From assembly GCA_947044365.1 (NCBI GenBank), contig OX345647.1:4218501-4282500 (forward strand): a stretch of DNA of 64,000 nt. Direction: 5' to 3'. Of this stretch, positions 23,145 to 36,159 are shown one piece after another (position 1 is the stretch's first letter; every line of letters starts with the position of its first letter). The notes beneath the pieces were generated by a model. The model saw only the letters and a list, made by a program, of their open reading frames with translations, was not told the DNA's origin and did no database searches. A program made the translations under genes and the position numbers. This DNA is from Petrosia ficiformis. Lineage: Eukaryota; Porifera; Demospongiae; Haplosclerida; Petrosiidae.

Positions 23145-25810
23145 ACAATAATGAAAATTACCATATCCTTTCTGCTAGATGTATGTAAATATAATATATA
23201 ACATGCATACAAACTATGCACATATGTGTGTATATATAAGGGTGTATGTATGTAGATATTGATACACTATGTACATGTTATGCACATATTAAACCTGTAA
23301 TAAAACATGATATTACCATGCAGGAGATTATGAAACTCCTAATTTACATCATGAACCCATTATCATAAATCAAACTAGCTATTGCTAATGCTTAGCTCAA
23401 AGATTATTGCTGTTCAAACACTGAACAAATGTTTGAAGTCTGAAACTATTTGGAAAGAATTTGGATTCACCACTACTTTAAAAAAGCTAGAGTGGTCTGC
23501 TAGTTCAATGCTGGGAGTACAGCCCTGGCATTGCTTTCTTCAAAAAAATGCTGTTTGGGTGTGAACTGCAATATAATAACTAGTCTATCTGAAAAAAACT
23601 GCTGCTGCATTAACTAACTAAATATTCAATGTTCTTTTTTGCATATGATTATAGTTGTAATTCGATTATTTAGAACTGATATAATGTGCTTTATGTATTA
23701 GTTATAGGACCCTTTACATGCATTGATAATAACTAAACATTTATTAATTTTGTTTTTCTTATTGCTAAAATAATAAAATTGATTGATATACCTATATAAA
23801 CAAACAAGTTTGTAGGATTTATATCATATTAAGTCATAGATAGTATTGACTATACTATATATGATTAAGTACAGCTGACATATCAATTGTAGGATATTAT
23901 TTCCAGTCTAGTAACAATCACAATTTAAATTATTATGTATATTATTGAACAAAACCATTAGTTATTATTTGTTAAGGATCAGCATCTTCCTTCTCCTCTA
24001 CTTCACTAATACTGTTCAATTCCACACTTTTTATATCAGGCTGTTCATTTTCTTGTGAAGTTGTTGAATACAGCTGTCGCATTTTTTTAATCCAGTGGAT
24101 AAAGATAGAAATAGACATTACAGCAAGTGGAATTAATGCAATAAACAGAAGACCAATTCTTGTTCCATGTTGTGCTCCCTCATTGCAAACATTTGTGCGA
24201 TTCTCAGTAGTGAAATCACACTCAAACAAACAACCTATTGGTTGATCATTATCAGCTATTATTGCAACTCCTGAGCAAAACCAAATTACTACTGCAATTA
24301 AAGTTATTTTGAATATTTTACGACGTATCTGCTGTTTGCTCATTATTGCTTCAATAACTCCTGGTGCAAAAATTACAGCCAGTACTATAGCCCATATAAG
24401 TATAGTAACACCATATAACACCCATAATATGTCTAGTTCGTTTGAGGGACAAAACGAATCTGAACTTGTTTGCAGACCAGATATAATACTGAACCAGGCA
24501 TCCAATTGCACAATAAGAGCAATAGAGTGTCCAGCAGCTCTCCAAGGAGACCAAAAATAACCAAGGTTTACTCTAACATCGTATATTAAATTTGATACTG
24601 TCGTTGCCCCATGGATGAATGTTGGAACTATTCCAAAAAGCACCAAAGATATAACCAAAAGGGTTGATCCAGCATTTCCCACAGACTCAAGACATTTTGT
24701 ACTACAACCGAGATCTGATTGGTAGTTTGTAACAAATTGAGCAATATTGTCACCAATTAAATATGCCAGACCAGCAACTGTTGTGATTATATGACCAAGG
24801 ATAACGATTAATAATCTCTTCTGCTCTTTCAATTTTGAAAATCTTTGTTTATTGATAATTGTACTCGAAACCGCGCCGATTGATATGACAATGTACAGGA
24901 GCAATGAAATTGCAAAAATGGATGTTACTGCCTTTGCATTTTGTGAATCTGAGAGTGGACTTACAAAGATTGCTTGATTAACGATTTGAGTCACAAGGTT
25001 CAATAGAATCAGAACAATCTTTTGTATATACTCATTCACAAATCCAACGAGCTAAAGATATATATAAATACTAATTGTGTGAATTTCATTGTACAAATTA
25101 TTATATATTGTTGTTTTAGTTTGACAATAATGACCACTTTTAGTTATAGTTATAGTATGCCTAGTTTCTCAAACTTGTAGTTTAATTATCTAAAATAGTA
25201 TTGGGCTTTCTAAAGGGTTTTAGTTTTAATTAACTACATATGTATTAAAGTGTCCATTATACCATGAACATTTGTTATAACATGCAATCTACCTGTACAT
25301 AATTATATTGATGTATACAAACTATGTATTGCAAACTCACCCCCATTGTTTAGCCTAAGACAGCTACACAGTATCTGATCACAGGTTTTGTTAATCCAGT
25401 TAGATAACTATGCACTATCCAAATTTTCACTCTTATTCTAGAGAAAGGATACCATATATACACAAAACTGACAGTTGTAGTTCTTCTAATATGCATGTTT
25501 GGAATGATTGTAATTAGGTATCTCTAACTACTAGATTTAGTTACAATATAGGACGTATGTTATTACCATTGTATTTGTTGAATCTGAGATTGGACTTACA
25601 AATGTACTTGATCATCAGATGTATGTATGTATATATGTATGTATGAATGTAAGTATGTATGTATGTATGTATATAATATGTACATATATGTATGTATGCA
25701 TGTATGTATGTATGAATGTCGAAGAATAACTTCATCAAATTATCATCATCAATTTGTCCATGGATTCATGCATTAATAACGGTATTTCTATCAATTTATC
25801 CAGCACCTGC

Positions 25811-25853
<43 letters not shown>

Positions 25854-28091
25854 TCAAAGTTTTTGATGCGTTTTGGACCATGGGTCAAATTGGCTCAACA
25901 ATGGTTAGTGTGTGTGCCATTGGGAATACATCTTGAGCCAATTAACAAAGAGTTAATGCTGTTATATATAGTGACAATGTAATTGTAATTAACTGTGTCA
26001 CTGGCCCAAAGAAAGAACTTTGCAGTGCTAAATAAGAAACTCTTTGGGCCAATGGTGTGCCATATGAGCTTATCAAAAACTCTGTTTCATATGCAGTTGC
26101 TATTGTAAGTTTATGGGGAATTTTTGAGATGATAGGAAGTTAAAGAGGAATTTAATATTGTGGGAAGTTAAACTAAGTAATATGGATTGAACAAGTGGAA
26201 TGTGAAATTTGATGTTTGTGTCAATGGTGAGCTTATCCAAAACACGGTGTGTAGGTATGTTTTCTGTTTTTAAATTAGTAAATTAGTTGTAGGTAATGAC
26301 AAAGGAACTGATTCTATTTATAGAAATACAGAAAAAGGAAATGGAATTCCTTGTTTGTGCACTTAGTATGTATGTTATACGCATAATATGTATTAATATT
26401 ATCAAATCTGTTTTAGTGATATTACATCATCCAATGTAAACAATGAAGAAGGAAATATATATTGGGTTACTGTTATTTGTGTACATACTATATATTATGT
26501 ATATGTGTATGCATGTATTGCATGTATGTATGTAGCATGTTATTTGTAATTTGGTATATGTATACACGTATGTATATACTATGTATGTATGTATGTATGT
26601 ATGTATATACTATGTATGCATGTATGTATGTATGTATGTATGTATGTATGTATGTTTACATGTATGTATGTATATATACTATGTATGTATGTGTATGTAT
26701 GTATGTATGTGTTATGGTTGTATCTAGATATGTATATATGTAAGTATGTATGTATGTACTATATACTGTTTTAAGTTAGTAAATTAGTATATTAGTTGTA
26801 TACTGCAAAAATTAATTATTGATTTGTTATATAGTACAGTTGGAATTTGTAATATAATTGGTCATGTAAGTTGTTATAACTATGTGATAATCCAGTTTCA
26901 ATTTACTTGTCCTGGTTAATAGATGTACAAATAAGTGGAATAAATATTTCAATTAAGTGATTGAAGGTTTCCAAACCTTCTTTGTGCATCTAATACGAGG
27001 TATCAGACATGATGATTGATTATGATTGGTATAAGTATGTTATGATTGACCAATTACTACATTCTTGTAAATGTACTAACCATACATTAGTTATTATATT
27101 TACGTTTTGTACTGTAGGTAACTCTGTCTCAACTATATATAGAAATAATGAAAAACGAAATGGAATTCTTGGTTTGTGTGCACTTCAAACTATAATATGT
27201 ATATATTTATGTATATATTTATGTATGTAGGTATATATGTATTATGTATCTATGTATGTATGTATGTATGTCTGCATGTAAACTGCAAAAATGAAATAAC
27301 CATTTTATTGGTTAGTAGTACTGTTGCATGGAATAGCATGAGTTTCAATTTGTCATAGACGATGTTGTGGCTACATGCATGATGCATAATGTGCACCAAG
27401 TATTAAATTAAATTATCTGTTTTTGAGTTTACAAACCCCTTTGATGGCCAGATACAATTACATGTACTTTAGCCAGACACAATTACATGTACAATTGACA
27501 TGAAATATGAGTAGACAGCACCCTCAAATTATAGTGCTTCAATTGTAATTAGGACAATGGTACAAGATGTATGCACTCTTGTACCAACTAATATTTAAAT
27601 CCTTGCAACCACTAAATTAGTTATTTTTACTACATACCTGTATTTTATTTTTGCAGTGTATATATGTAGGTAAGTATGTATGTATGTATGTATGTATGTA
27701 GGTATGTATGTATGTACATATGTACATATGTACTTATGTGCTTATGTACATATGTATGTATGAAAGTAACAGGCTTTAATTTAATAGTATAAACCATGTT
27801 TATAGTTACCTAGTTACCATATCCATAGTTACTTAGACGATGACTTCAAGTAATTGATTATAAATATTTTATAATGTATGATGTTTGAAATACACTTTAA
27901 TTATCATTTCTTTCAATAATTTTTATAATGATCTAATGTGTGAAATTCACACAATGTAAAGTGATAATTATAACAGCTTATATAGTCACATGATTTAAAT
28001 TGGTTAAACCCCTCTTTGTGGGTTACCACACCATTTGTAATATTCAATTAGTACACAATTTAATATATATCATATTTCAAAACAATTGCCA
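23145..28091. repeat. Segmental tandem duplication, unit 3 (truncated)
   Basis: Matches units 1 and 2 until ACAATTGCCA at 28091; the last ~284 bp of the unit are missing. The sequence that follows (28092-28135) instead resembles the region just upstream of gene B's mini-exon (GTTCTTCTAATATGCATG near 15030). Contains gene D. No other gene seen. Confidence 0.93.
23972..25346 (-). CDS. Array gene D: eight-pass membrane protein
   Basis: Exon 1 at 25341-25346 (ATG GGG), exon 2 at 23972-25051; 361 residues. The protein matches gene B except for SEVEEK instead of SEVQEK in the cytosolic tail. All six loop cysteines, the NRT sequon and the buried His and Asp are present. Confidence 0.9.
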
Positions 28092-29224
28092 GAGATACAA
28101 CTCTGGTAGTTATAGTTCTTCTAATATGCATGTGTGGAATGTTAATAGCCCTAGTTTTCCTAGGGTGAAAGCCATTCCAATGCTGTTTACATTGAAATGG
28201 TATATAGTAAAGCATGTATGCATGCATATATGTATATACATGTATGCATATGCATGTATGTATGTATGTATGTATGTATGTGTATGTGTGTATGTACACT
28301 GTAAAAACGAATGGGTTATTTTATCCCTCATTTCACTTCCTCCTGAGACTATATAAATCAATACTGCTTTCTTGTCTAGCTAGATAATGTTTACAAGATA
28401 GCTATATATTTATTTCTTTTGATTTTGACCTATGTATAAAGTACATACCATAATAAAGAATGGCAAAAAAAAAAACAATATAATGTACATGCACTTTAAA
28501 CATGTAAATCTCATAATAATTACAAATGAGCTTGTTGTTTTCGCAGATGTTGGAATTGGGAATACTAATAATACACCACAGGTTGTACCTATATAATACT
28601 ATGCTACGTATATAGCTAGCTATAGGGGTATATAGCTACATTTTATTAGTATATATGTTTGTAACCATATGCCTTGACATGACATGTACTTTATACTAGT
28701 CAAGATCAAATGAACTGTGACTTGTAAATATTACCTAATGTATACAATATTATATACCGGTATTATTATAGTTATTAATCAATTTATAATCATAAATAGT
28801 ATGTAATTACATACATGTGATCCAGCTATGATTAACAAAGCAGCAAAACTGATTGTTATGAGTTAAAAGGTCAAGTGAATCCTATACGTTAACCTCCTGT
28901 GTTAGTACCATCCCAACCTTGTTGATTTATTTTGTGGCTTTTTGAAATCCTTACATCTTCAATTATTTTTGTTTTTTCTTATTCTTTATGTACTAGAGAT
29001 GATGTGTTTTATTAATAATCATTAATAATCAAACATTTTTTGACTCATTGCATAATTATTTATATAACTATATATATAGACAAACCAGTTTATAGAATTA
29101 TATCCTATTAAGCACAGCTGTTTGTTCTAGATTATTATTTTTCAGTCTAGAAATAATCACAAACTAATATTAACTATCATTACTTATTTATTGAACCAAA
29201 CAATTAGTTATTATTTGTTAAGGA
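28092..29224. other. Spacer between duplication unit 3 and gene E
   Basis: No gene supported. Holds a TATG/CATG-rich tract at about 28205-28295 ending ACTGTAAAAACG, and AT-rich unique sequence. Open frames over the tract are repeat artefacts. Confidence 0.6.
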
Positions 29225-30366
29225 TCAGCATTTTCCCTTCTCCTCTACTTCACTAATACTGTTTAATTCCACATTTTTTATATCAGGCTGTTTATTTTCT
29301 TGTGAAGTTGTTGAATACAGCTGTCGCATTTTTTTAATCCAGTGGACAAAGATAGAAAAAGACATTACAGCAAGTGGAATTAATGCAATAAACAGAAGAC
29401 CAATTCTTGTTCCATGTTGTGCTACCTCCTTGCAAACATTTGTGCGATTCTCAGTAGTGAAATCACACTCAAACAAACAACCTATTGGTTGATCATTATC
29501 AGCTATTATTGCAACTCCTGAGGAAAACCAAATTACTACTGCAATTAAAGTTATTTTGAATATTTTACGATATATCTGCTGTTTGCTCATTATTGCTTCA
29601 ATAATTCCTGGTGCAAAAATTACAGCCAGTACTATACCCCATATAACAATAGTAACACCATATAACACCCATAATATGTCTAGTTCATTTGAAGGACAGA
29701 ACGAATCTGAATTTGTTTGCAGACCGGATATAATACTGAACCAGGCATCCAATTGCACAATAAGAGCAATAGAGTGTCCAGCAGCTCTCCAAGGAGACCA
29801 CAAATAACCAAGGTTTACTTTAACATCGTATACTAAATTTGATACTGTCGTTGCCCCATGGATGAATGTTGGAACTATTCCAAAAAGCACCAAAGATATA
29901 ACCAAAAGGGTTGATCCAGCATTCCTCACAGACTCAAGACATCTTGTACTACAACCGAGATCCGATTGGTAGTTTGTAACAAATTGAGCAATATTGTCAC
30001 CAATTAAATATGCCAGACCAGCAACTGTAATGATAATATGACCAAGGATCACAATTAATAATCTCTTCTGCTCTTTCAATCTTGCAAATCTTTGTTTATT
30101 GATAATTGTACTCGAAATTGCACCGATTGATATGACAATGTACAGGAGCAATGAAATTGCAAAAATGGCTGTTACTGCCTTTGTATTTTGTGAATCTGAG
30201 AGTGGACTTACAAAGATTGCTTGATTAATGAGTTGAGTCACAAGGTTCAATAGAATCAGAACGATCTTTTGTATATATTCATTCACAAATCCGATGAGCT
30301 AAAGACAAATAATGATTGTGTGAATTCAATTATACAATGAACATATATACTGCAACTCACCCCCAT
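29225..30366 (-). CDS. Array gene E: eight-pass membrane protein
   Basis: Exon 1 at 30361-30366 (ATG GGG), exon 2 at 29225-30298 starting CTC ATC GGA TTT GTG; 359 residues. Roughly 30 substitutions from B-D by eye, mostly conservative and in membrane segments. All six loop cysteines, the NRT sequon and the LDAWFS and QPIGCLFECD motifs are kept. The C-terminus is changed by a small indel: it ends EEKGKC and stops, where B-D end EKEDADP, although the downstream DNA still matches. Confidence 0.9.
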
Positions 30367-30459
30367 TTTTTGTCTGAATAACCTAAGCTAGTTATATATG
30401 CAGCTCTTAGTTTCAGATATCTCAGGTTTAGTCTTTAACTACATGCAACCTAGCTAGGC

Positions 30460-30490
30460 TTTCACTCTTGTTCCAGAGATATCTAACAGT
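30460..30490 (-). promoter_or_regulatory. Conserved upstream block of gene E
   Basis: TTTCACTCTTGTTCCAGAGA followed by TATCTAACAGT, about 95-125 bp upstream of the mini-exon. Shared with F (33251-33282) and G (36223-36254), and in part with B-D. Confidence 0.5.
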
Positions 30491-31971
30491 AGAGGATAGC
30501 TTATGTAATAAGAGTAATGCAGGTGTAAGTCACGCTATATGGACAACAAACATACATATGTAGAGTATTATTTTAATCTTTGTATAAACTGTCTGATTGC
30601 ATAATTGTCTGCACTGATGTGTTAGTTGTAGTGATAAATTGGATAGCTCAACTATATATAGTAATAATGAAAAAGGAAAGAGATTTCCTGGTCTGTGTGT
30701 ATAGTAATTAAGTAAGTATGAATATTACTTATATTAGTCATGTATGTATATGCTTGCATGCATGCATGTATATATTATGTATGTATGTATGTAATATATT
30801 ATGTATGTATGTATGTATGTGTATGCATGTATGTATGTACATACAAAGGTATGTATGTATATATGTATGCAGGTACAATGTATGTACATACATACATATG
30901 TACATATATATGTACGTCGTACATATGTATGTACATATGTATGTAAGTGTGTATAGTTATGTATAATTATAATATTATATAATAACATACATTATGTATG
31001 AACCATTATCCTAAATCAAAAAGAACAATCACTTTCTTAGTCTATTAATACAATGATTATTGCAGTTGAAACTGAACCAGGGTTCATAGCCTGTCATTAG
31101 TCTTCCATGTGGACGGTCAGTCAGTCCTACTTTTGGCCAGGTTTTTTTTGTTTAAAAAGGGCATGCCTAGTGGTTAGTTATTGATCAAAAGGTTAAGATT
31201 TACAACCCTGCCATGAGCATTCATTCTGCAAAAAAAACAAGCACTGGTTGGATGTGAACAGCAATAATTATATTAATCCATGTTATTATTATATATATTA
31301 CATTTTAGCACAGTGCTATATTTCCCATTTGGTATTCTTCCATTTGATCCATTATATCCAACCACATTGGTAAAGACACTACATTATATGTTCTGTTATT
31401 ATAACTCATGTCTGCTTATAATTATTATTGGTGGCTCAAACAAGCTACTGGCAGACTTCAAATTATAAAGAATAATAAAAATATATTTTGAAAATGAAAA
31501 GGCATATAGGGATGTCAAAACTGAAAAAGCACAGGAAGAGGATTGGGATGGTGCATTATCAACCTAACCACTTCCAGACTAGCTCGTTCTTTATACTAAC
31601 ATAGTGTGCTTTAAATCACTAAACATTTGCTTTGTTTATGAAAGCATTTCATATATGTATAATAATTTAGTATTTTCATTAGGTTAAAAGTCGCCACTTC
31701 AATGCCCTGCCTACAGTAAATGTATTCAATAGTAATAATGTGATCATTTATAGAAGGATCTTCCATTAGTGTTATTGGTTACTCTGCTAGTGCTACAACT
31801 ACATGTATACACTCTTCATGAAAAATATTTACAACAATTGCAAGTTAATTTCTGCTAACCACTGTAATGACAGCCTATTTAAGTTATAACTTGTGTAGGA
31901 TATCATTTTTCAGTCTAGTAATAATCCCAAACTAGCTATAATTATAACTTTATTGAATCAAACAAAGGTTT
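30491..31971. other. Spacer between genes E and F
   Basis: No gene supported. Holds a TATG/TACATA tract with strong dyad symmetry (about 30720-30960). Around 31003 it has ATGAACCATTATCCTAAATC, shared with the 3' flanks of genes B-D (about 12907, 18152, 23351) and G (about 34320). This flank therefore belongs to the ancestral duplicated unit. Confidence 0.6.
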
Positions 31972-33151
31972 TTAATAATTAATATCTTCCTTCGATGATT
32001 TCTCCTCTACCTCGCTAAAACTCTTTAATTCTGCTTCTTTGATATCAGAATGTTCGTTTTCTTGTGGAGTTGATGAATACAACTGTTGGATCTTTTTAAT
32101 CCAATGAATAAGGAGAGAAGAAGAGATTACAGCAAGTGGAATTAAGGCAAGAAACAGAAGACCAATTCTTGTTCCATGTTGAGCTCCCTCATTACAAACA
32201 TTTGTACGATTCCCAGTATTGAAATCACACTCAAATAAACAACCTATTGGTTGACTGTTGTCAGCTATTATTGCAAATGCCGAAGAAAACCAAATTGATA
32301 TTGCAATAAAAGCTAAGAAGAAGATTTTACGAAATTTCTTATCATTGTCCTTTATTGCTTTGATAGTTCCTGGTGCAAAGAGTACAGCCAGTACTACAGC
32401 CCATAAGAATATAGTAATACAATATAACACCCACAGTATTGTTAGGTCATGTTGAGGACAAAACGAACTTGATTTAGCTGGTAGGTCAGCTACAGCACTG
32501 AACCAAGCATCCAATTCCACTATAAGAGCAATAGAGTGTGCAGTAGTCATCCGACGAGACCACGAATGATCAGATTCCTCAGAAACATTGTATATTAAAT
32601 CTGATACTGTTATAGCCCCACTAAGAAATGTCGGAGCTATTCCAAAAAGCAGCAAAGATATAATCAAAAGGGATGTTCCAACATTTCCTACAGCCTCCAG
32701 GCATGCCGTATCACAATTGAGCTCTGATCGGTAGGTTGCAAACAATGCACTAATATTGTCACCAATTAAATATGCCAGACCAGCAACTGTTGTAACAATA
32801 TGGCCAAGTATAACAATTAATAATCTCTTCTGACTTCTTAACTCTTTAAATCTTCTTTTATTGATAATTTTACTCAAAATTACACCAACTGATAAGGCAA
32901 GGTACAGGAATAAAGTAATTCCAAAAATGGATGTTATTGCATTTGTGTTTGTTGAATCCGAGAGTGGACTTACAAAGATTGCCTGACCAGTAATTTCAGT
33001 TACAATGTTTAAAAGAACCAGAAAAATCTTTTGTGCATGCTCCTAAAGTTATATAAATAATAATAGCTTTATTAAACAATCAGTATTTTGTAATGTACAG
33101 CCTCTACATGCAATATTGATTTGCAACAAACTGTATCATACTCACCTCCAT
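31972..33151 (-). CDS. Array gene F: eight-pass membrane protein
   Basis: Exon 1 at 33146-33151 (ATG GAG, GTGAGT), exon 2 at 31972-33042 starting GAG CAT GCA CAA AAG; 358 residues. An ATG-based scan of the long exon alone would miss about the first 55 residues of exon 2. Closest to G. Loop motifs ELNCDTACLEAVGN, SSFCPQ and QPIGCLFECDFNTGN are present with all six cysteines. The NRT sequon is kept. The tail ends KSSKEDINY, longer and more acidic than in B-D. Confidence 0.9.
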
Positions 33152-34665
33152 TGCTTGCCAATAAAGCTAATATCTCAAGTGTTTTACTGAGTCAGGCTAG
33201 TTAGTCCTTGGCAACTGTACTGAGACACTATAACACACTAGCTAGCCTTCCAGTCACTCTTGTTCTTGTGATATCTAACAGTAGTAGCTGTAATGATCAT
33301 CTCACGCTATATTCGAGCTTTAATTAACCACAAATATTACAATTAGAGTGGAGGTGTACCAGATTTTGTCACACCACAAGAACTTTTTGCTTCCATGTTT
33401 GTAAGCAATTTGAGCAGGCAAGTATATAGATGCAAAATTACAAAAGATTATCAACAAAGGGATTGACAGATGCATTTTTGGAAATATGACAACTTGTGTG
33501 ATTTTGAACTGACCATTTTAGCTCCAAAATGCACCATAATGACCGACCATAAAATTTCAGAACAAGAAGACTGCTACACCTAAAATTTAGTAACCCTGAA
33601 ATTATTAAAGTTAATTAAAGTATAATTTAATTAACTAATAGCTTGAGAAACTAGTCATACTATAACTATTGTGATAGTTTTGACGACAAAAGACCAGTTA
33701 TAGTTATAGTTAACTAAAACAACACTACTATATGAATCAATTTTCTTTATTACAAAGTAAAGAAATAATTAAAATATTCAAACTATGTGTTACATTTATA
33801 AATTTGATATCCCATAATCTTAAGCAAATACATATGTAGTTAACAAAATTTTCAGGTGGGTGTAGTAATTTCTAACCAATCACATTGGAGTCGTCATGTA
33901 AGCTACGTATGTAGGTTTCAGAGCAGTGATGTGATGTAACTGTACAGGCCACAGTAAAATTTGTTCCTGTGTACATAGTAGTTAGCCCTGTCAGGGCTTT
34001 GTTCTTCAACTTCTCAAAAACTGTTTTAATGAAAATGATAATATATCCTCAGGCTCTATGAAGAACACAATAGTATACACTTTACATCTGTGAACTCAAT
34101 ACCCTCAATCCCATTGTATGTATGTATATATGCATGTAGATACGTACATATGTATGTATGTGCACGTATTATATTTTTCAATGTATGTATGTATTTATGT
34201 ATGTATGTATATATGTATGTGCATGTTTTGTTAAGCAGGAACTTGTGAGCTGATGTATACACACTATATGAATATGCACATGCAGTGAAATCCTTAATAT
34301 TACATTATGTATGTATATCATGACTCATTATCCTAAATCAAAAAGAACTATATAATTATATCACTTTATTTAATGCAATGGTTGAAACTGAACCACTTAG
34401 ACTGAGTAGCTTGGAACTGAAACATCCCCACTTCAATGCCCTGCCTACAGTCAATGATGATTAGTTATGGTATTGATATTTTATAGAAGAATATTCCACT
34501 CATGTTTTTGTTTATTTTTGACCCCACCATTCATGACAAATATTTACAACAAAAACTTCTAGGCAATAATATAGTAATTATTTAACAGGCTATATAACAC
34601 ACATTACATAGGATATTTTTTTTCAGTATAATTATTTAAATAATCCCAAAATAGCAACAATTCTT
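33152..34665. other. Spacer between genes F and G
   Basis: Holds the gene F upstream block (33251-33282), a partial TTGTTTTAGTT foldback element (about 33600-33732) and short TATG tracts (about 34115-34230). No gene supported. Confidence 0.6.
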
Positions 34666-36159
34666 TTAATAATTAATATCTTGCTTTGATGATTTCTCCT
34701 CAACTTCACTAAAACTCTTCAACTTTGTTTCATTGATATCAGAATGTTTGTTTTCTTGTGGAGTTGATGAATACAGCTTTCGAATCTTTTTAATCCAATG
34801 AATAAGGAGAGAAGAAGAGATTACAGCAAGTGGAATTAACGCTAGAAGCAGAAGACCAATTCTTGTTCCATGTTGAGCTCCCTCATTACAAACATTTGTA
34901 CGATTCCCAGTATTGAAATCACATTCAAATAAACAACCTATTGGTTGACTGTTGTCAGCTATTATTGCAAATGCTGAGGAAATCCAAATTGATATTGCCA
35001 AAAAAACTACTAAGAAGATTTTACGAAGTTTCTTATCGTTGTCTGTTATTGCTTTAATAATTCCTGGTGTAAAGAGTACAACCAGTACTACAGCCCATAA
35101 GAATATAGTAATACAATATAACACCCACAGTATTGTTAGGTCATGTTGAGGACAAAACGAACTTGATTTAGCTGGTAGGTCAGCTACGGCACTGAACCAA
35201 GCATCCAATTCCACTATAAGAGCAATAGAGTGTGCAGTAGTCATCCGACGAGACCACAAATGATCAGATTCCTCAGAAACATTGTATATTAAATCTGATA
35301 CTGTTATAGCCCCACTAAGAAATGTCGGAGCTATTCCAAAAAGCAGCAAAGATATAATCAGAAGGGCTGTTCCAACATTTCCTACAGCCTCCAGGCATGC
35401 CGTATCACAATTGAGCTCTGATCGGTAGGTTGCAAACAATGCATTAATATTGTCACCAATTAAATATGCCAGACCAGCAACTGTTGTGATAATATGGCCA
35501 AATATGACAATTAATAATCTCTTCTGACTTCTTAACTTTTTAAATCTTCTTTTATTGATAATTTTACTCAAAATTACACCAACTGATAAGGCAAGGTACA
35601 GGAATAAAAAAATTCCAAAAATGGTTGATATTGCATTTGTGTTTGTTGAATCCGAGAGTGGACTTGCAAAGATTGCCTGACCAATGATTGCATTTACAAT
35701 GTTCAACAGAATCAGAAAAATCTTTTGTGCATGCTCCTAAAGTTGTACAAGTAATAATAGACTTCAAGTATCCTAAATCAAGTCACTAGTACAAGAAGTA
35801 CATGTACAATCGACATTTTGTACTATAAGGTCTCTACAGTTAGGGTTGGGCAATGTTGACAGTTTTGTGACTCACAAATATTGCAATTACTGATTGATAC
35901 TGTTTAGCAAAAATAGGCTCATTTTTAAAAAAGAGTACAAGTCTGATTCTTGTTTTGAGAGTGTATAGCTCAAGATTAAGTGTTCCTGTATTTTTCAGCT
36001 GCATATTTTATCCCTTTTTTGATATGATTACCTATTAGCAGTAAGACAACATTTTGTCATTGCAATAATATTGCCAGACCAATCATGTGTGCAATGTTTA
36101 TGATTATTGCCCAACCCTACTCTAAAGCAACAAACTATATATCATATATTCACCCCCAT
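34666..36159 (-). CDS. Array gene G: eight-pass membrane protein
   Basis: Exon 1 at 36154-36159 (ATG GGG, donor GTGAAT), exon 2 at 34666-35736; 358 residues. Very similar to gene F through the whole length, with the same six loop cysteines, the LDAWFSAVADLP and HGTRI motifs and an acidic tail ending KSSKQDINY. The intron holds a hAT-like MITE at 35841-36119. It is the first gene of the array in transcription order and lies head-to-head with DMAP1, with about 880 bp between the starts. Confidence 0.9.
35841..36119. mobile_element. hAT-like MITE (TAGGGTTGGGCAAT ends) in gene G intron
   Basis: Left end TAGGGTTGGGCAATGTT; the right end, reverse-complemented, is TAGGGTTGGGCAATAATC: perfect inverted repeats for 14 bases fitting YARNG. 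The flanks CTCTACAG (plus one base) and CTCTAAAG are a near 8 bp duplication. Confidence 0.75.

Noticed and set aside
28550..28600. Exon-like stretch after TTTTCGCAG with a weak donor
   Set aside because: No partner exon and no similarity; probably chance in AT-rich DNA.
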